DNA of 9,061 nt from Alphaproteobacteria bacterium HGW-Alphaproteobacteria-13. GTDB taxonomy: Bacteria; Pseudomonadota; Alphaproteobacteria; Sphingomonadales; Sphingomonadaceae. A program made the translations under genes and the position numbers. The stretch lies in assembly GCA_002842935.1 (NCBI GenBank), contig PHEM01000108.1:1-9061 (forward strand). Direction: 5' to 3'. Shown here one piece after another: positions 8,374-9,061 of this stretch. The notes under the pieces were generated by a model. That model was not told where the DNA came from. It saw nothing but the letters and a program-made list of their open reading frames with translations, and did not search any database. Numbering within the stretch: position 1 is the first letter of the stretch; every line of letters starts with the position of its first letter.

Positions 8374-8598
8374 ATGCAGATATTGCTCGTTCTCGCGGTC
8401 GTCGTCGCGGCCGGTCTCGTCCTCTTCGCGCTTGCGCGGGGGCTGTTCTATTTCGCACAGGGCCACCGCGCCCAGCTCGACGGACAGGTCGAGGAAAACC
8501 AGCTGATGCAGAACCGGATGATGATGGCCCGCATCAAATGGCAGGCGATCACGATCATCCTGCTCGTGCTGATCGGCGTGCTCGCCGCCGGAAGCTGA
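8374..8598 (+). CDS. Small two-helix membrane protein, HIG1-like
   Basis: This 74-residue protein has two hydrophobic helices, about residues 2-28 and 57-72, joined by a polar loop (GHRAQLDGQVEENQLMQNR). The segment NRMMMARIKWQ (47-57) before the second helix resembles the HIG1 family motif: the RxxxQ part (Arg53, Gln57) is kept, while the preceding Arg/His position is Met51. HIG1 proteins are inner-membrane factors of cytochrome oxidase and respiratory supercomplexes. That role here is inferred from the topology and a partial motif. It begins 9 bp after gluQ with little ribosome binding site of its own, suggesting translational coupling. The adenosyltransferase gene follows 18 bp later. It could instead be an unrelated twin-transmembrane protein. 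Confidence 0.8.
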   Translation: MQILLVLAVVVAAGLVLFALARGLFYFAQGHRAQLDGQVEENQLMQNRMMMARIKWQAITIILLVLIGVLAAGS

Positions 8599-8616
8599 CG
8601 CGCTAAGCAATCGATC

Positions 8617-9061
8617 ATGGTCAAGCTCAACAAAATCTATACGCGCACCGGCGACGGCGGCACCACGGGGTTGGTCGACGGGTCGCGCATCGCCAAGTCG
8701 GCGCCGCTGATGGCGGCGATCGGCGATGTCGACGAAGCGAACGGCGCCGTCGGCCTCGCGGTCACGGCGCTTGCGGGCGAGGGCGAACATGCGCCGATGC
8801 TCGCGCGCATCCAGAACGAACTGTTCGACCTGGGCGCCGACCTGGCGACGCCGCCGGACGACAAGGCCGGTTTCGGCCCGCACGACATGGCGCTGCGCAT
8901 CGTCCCGGCCCAGATCGCGCGGCTGGAGGAAGAGATTGACGCGATGAACGACGATCTCGAACCGCTGCGCAGCTTCATCCTGCCCGGCGGCAGCGAAGCG
9001 GCGGCGCGCCTGCACCTCGCCCGCTCGATCGTGCGCCGCGCCGAACGCGCGGCCGTCGCGG
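8617..9061 (+). CDS. Cob(I)alamin (cob(I)yrinic acid a,c-diamide) adenosyltransferase, PduO type, partial
   Basis: The first 148 residues of a protein family usually near 190 residues are present; the C-terminus lies beyond the right edge. It transfers the 5'-deoxyadenosyl group of ATP to cob(I)alamin or its precursor, making coenzyme B12 for mutases and other radical enzymes. The N-terminal ATP-binding motif YTRTGDGGTTGL (8-19) is intact. IGDVDEANGAVGLA (35-48), IQNELFDLGADLATP (65-79) and FILPGGSEAAARLHLAR (120-136) follow, as does the RRAER motif (140-144) typical of the PduO trimer's active site. The start at 8617 follows the HIG1-like gene by 18 bp with a weak ribosome binding site, consistent with one transcript from gluQ. 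Confidence 0.95.
   Translation, partial: MVKLNKIYTRTGDGGTTGLVDGSRIAKSAPLMAAIGDVDEANGAVGLAVTALAGEGEHAPMLARIQNELFDLGADLATPPDDKAGFGPHDMALRIVPAQIARLEEEIDAMNDDLEPLRSFILPGGSEAAARLHLARSIVRRAERAAVA

Noticed and set aside
7474..9015. A 513-codon open frame on the reverse strand over gluQ, the HIG1-like gene and the adenosyltransferase
   Set aside because: It spans three recognisable genes on the opposite strand and is Arg-rich with no motifs; it is a shadow.

Overview
The window is 9,061 bp of high-GC DNA (estimated by eye in the mid-60s percent). It has the codon use, short gene spacing and palindromic intergenic repeats typical of an alphaproteobacterium. Protein flavour and repeat types point to a sphingomonad (Sphingomonas, Sphingopyxis or Novosphingobium type). 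This placement is an inference from remembered resemblance, not a database match. I found no transposase, integrase, phage gene, CRISPR array, tRNA or rRNA.

Left part (1-3821): a small acyl-CoA or alcohol catabolism module. A leftward short-chain dehydrogenase (SDR), cut by the window edge, is divergent from a rightward three-gene operon. The operon holds two different acyl-CoA dehydrogenase (ACAD) subunits and an RhlG-like SDR. The two ACADs have complementary losses: the first keeps the C-terminal catalytic Glu but lacks the FAD-binding Arg motif, and the second keeps the Arg motif but lacks the Glu. That is the pattern of obligate alpha2beta2 ACADs known from steroid side-chain degradation. 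The divergent promoter region carries a 16-bp palindrome resembling operators of MerR-family (LiuR-type) regulators of acyl-CoA catabolism. A 116-bp multi-hairpin repeat sits between the two ACAD genes.

Middle (3822-6832): phosphoenolpyruvate carboxylase (ppc), complete and leftward, convergent with the operon across a strong GC hairpin. Its upstream region contains a perfect 16-bp palindrome and a 171-bp element with inverted arms made of tandem octamers.

Right part (6833-9061): a leftward HNH endonuclease, divergent from a rightward tight cluster of gluQ (glutamyl-Q tRNA(Asp) synthetase), a small two-helix HIG1-like membrane protein, and a PduO-type cob(I)alamin adenosyltransferase cut by the right edge.

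No clearly new biological system is visible. The most interesting items are the complementary ACAD pair with its candidate operator, the structured repeat inside that operon, and the octamer-armed element upstream of ppc.
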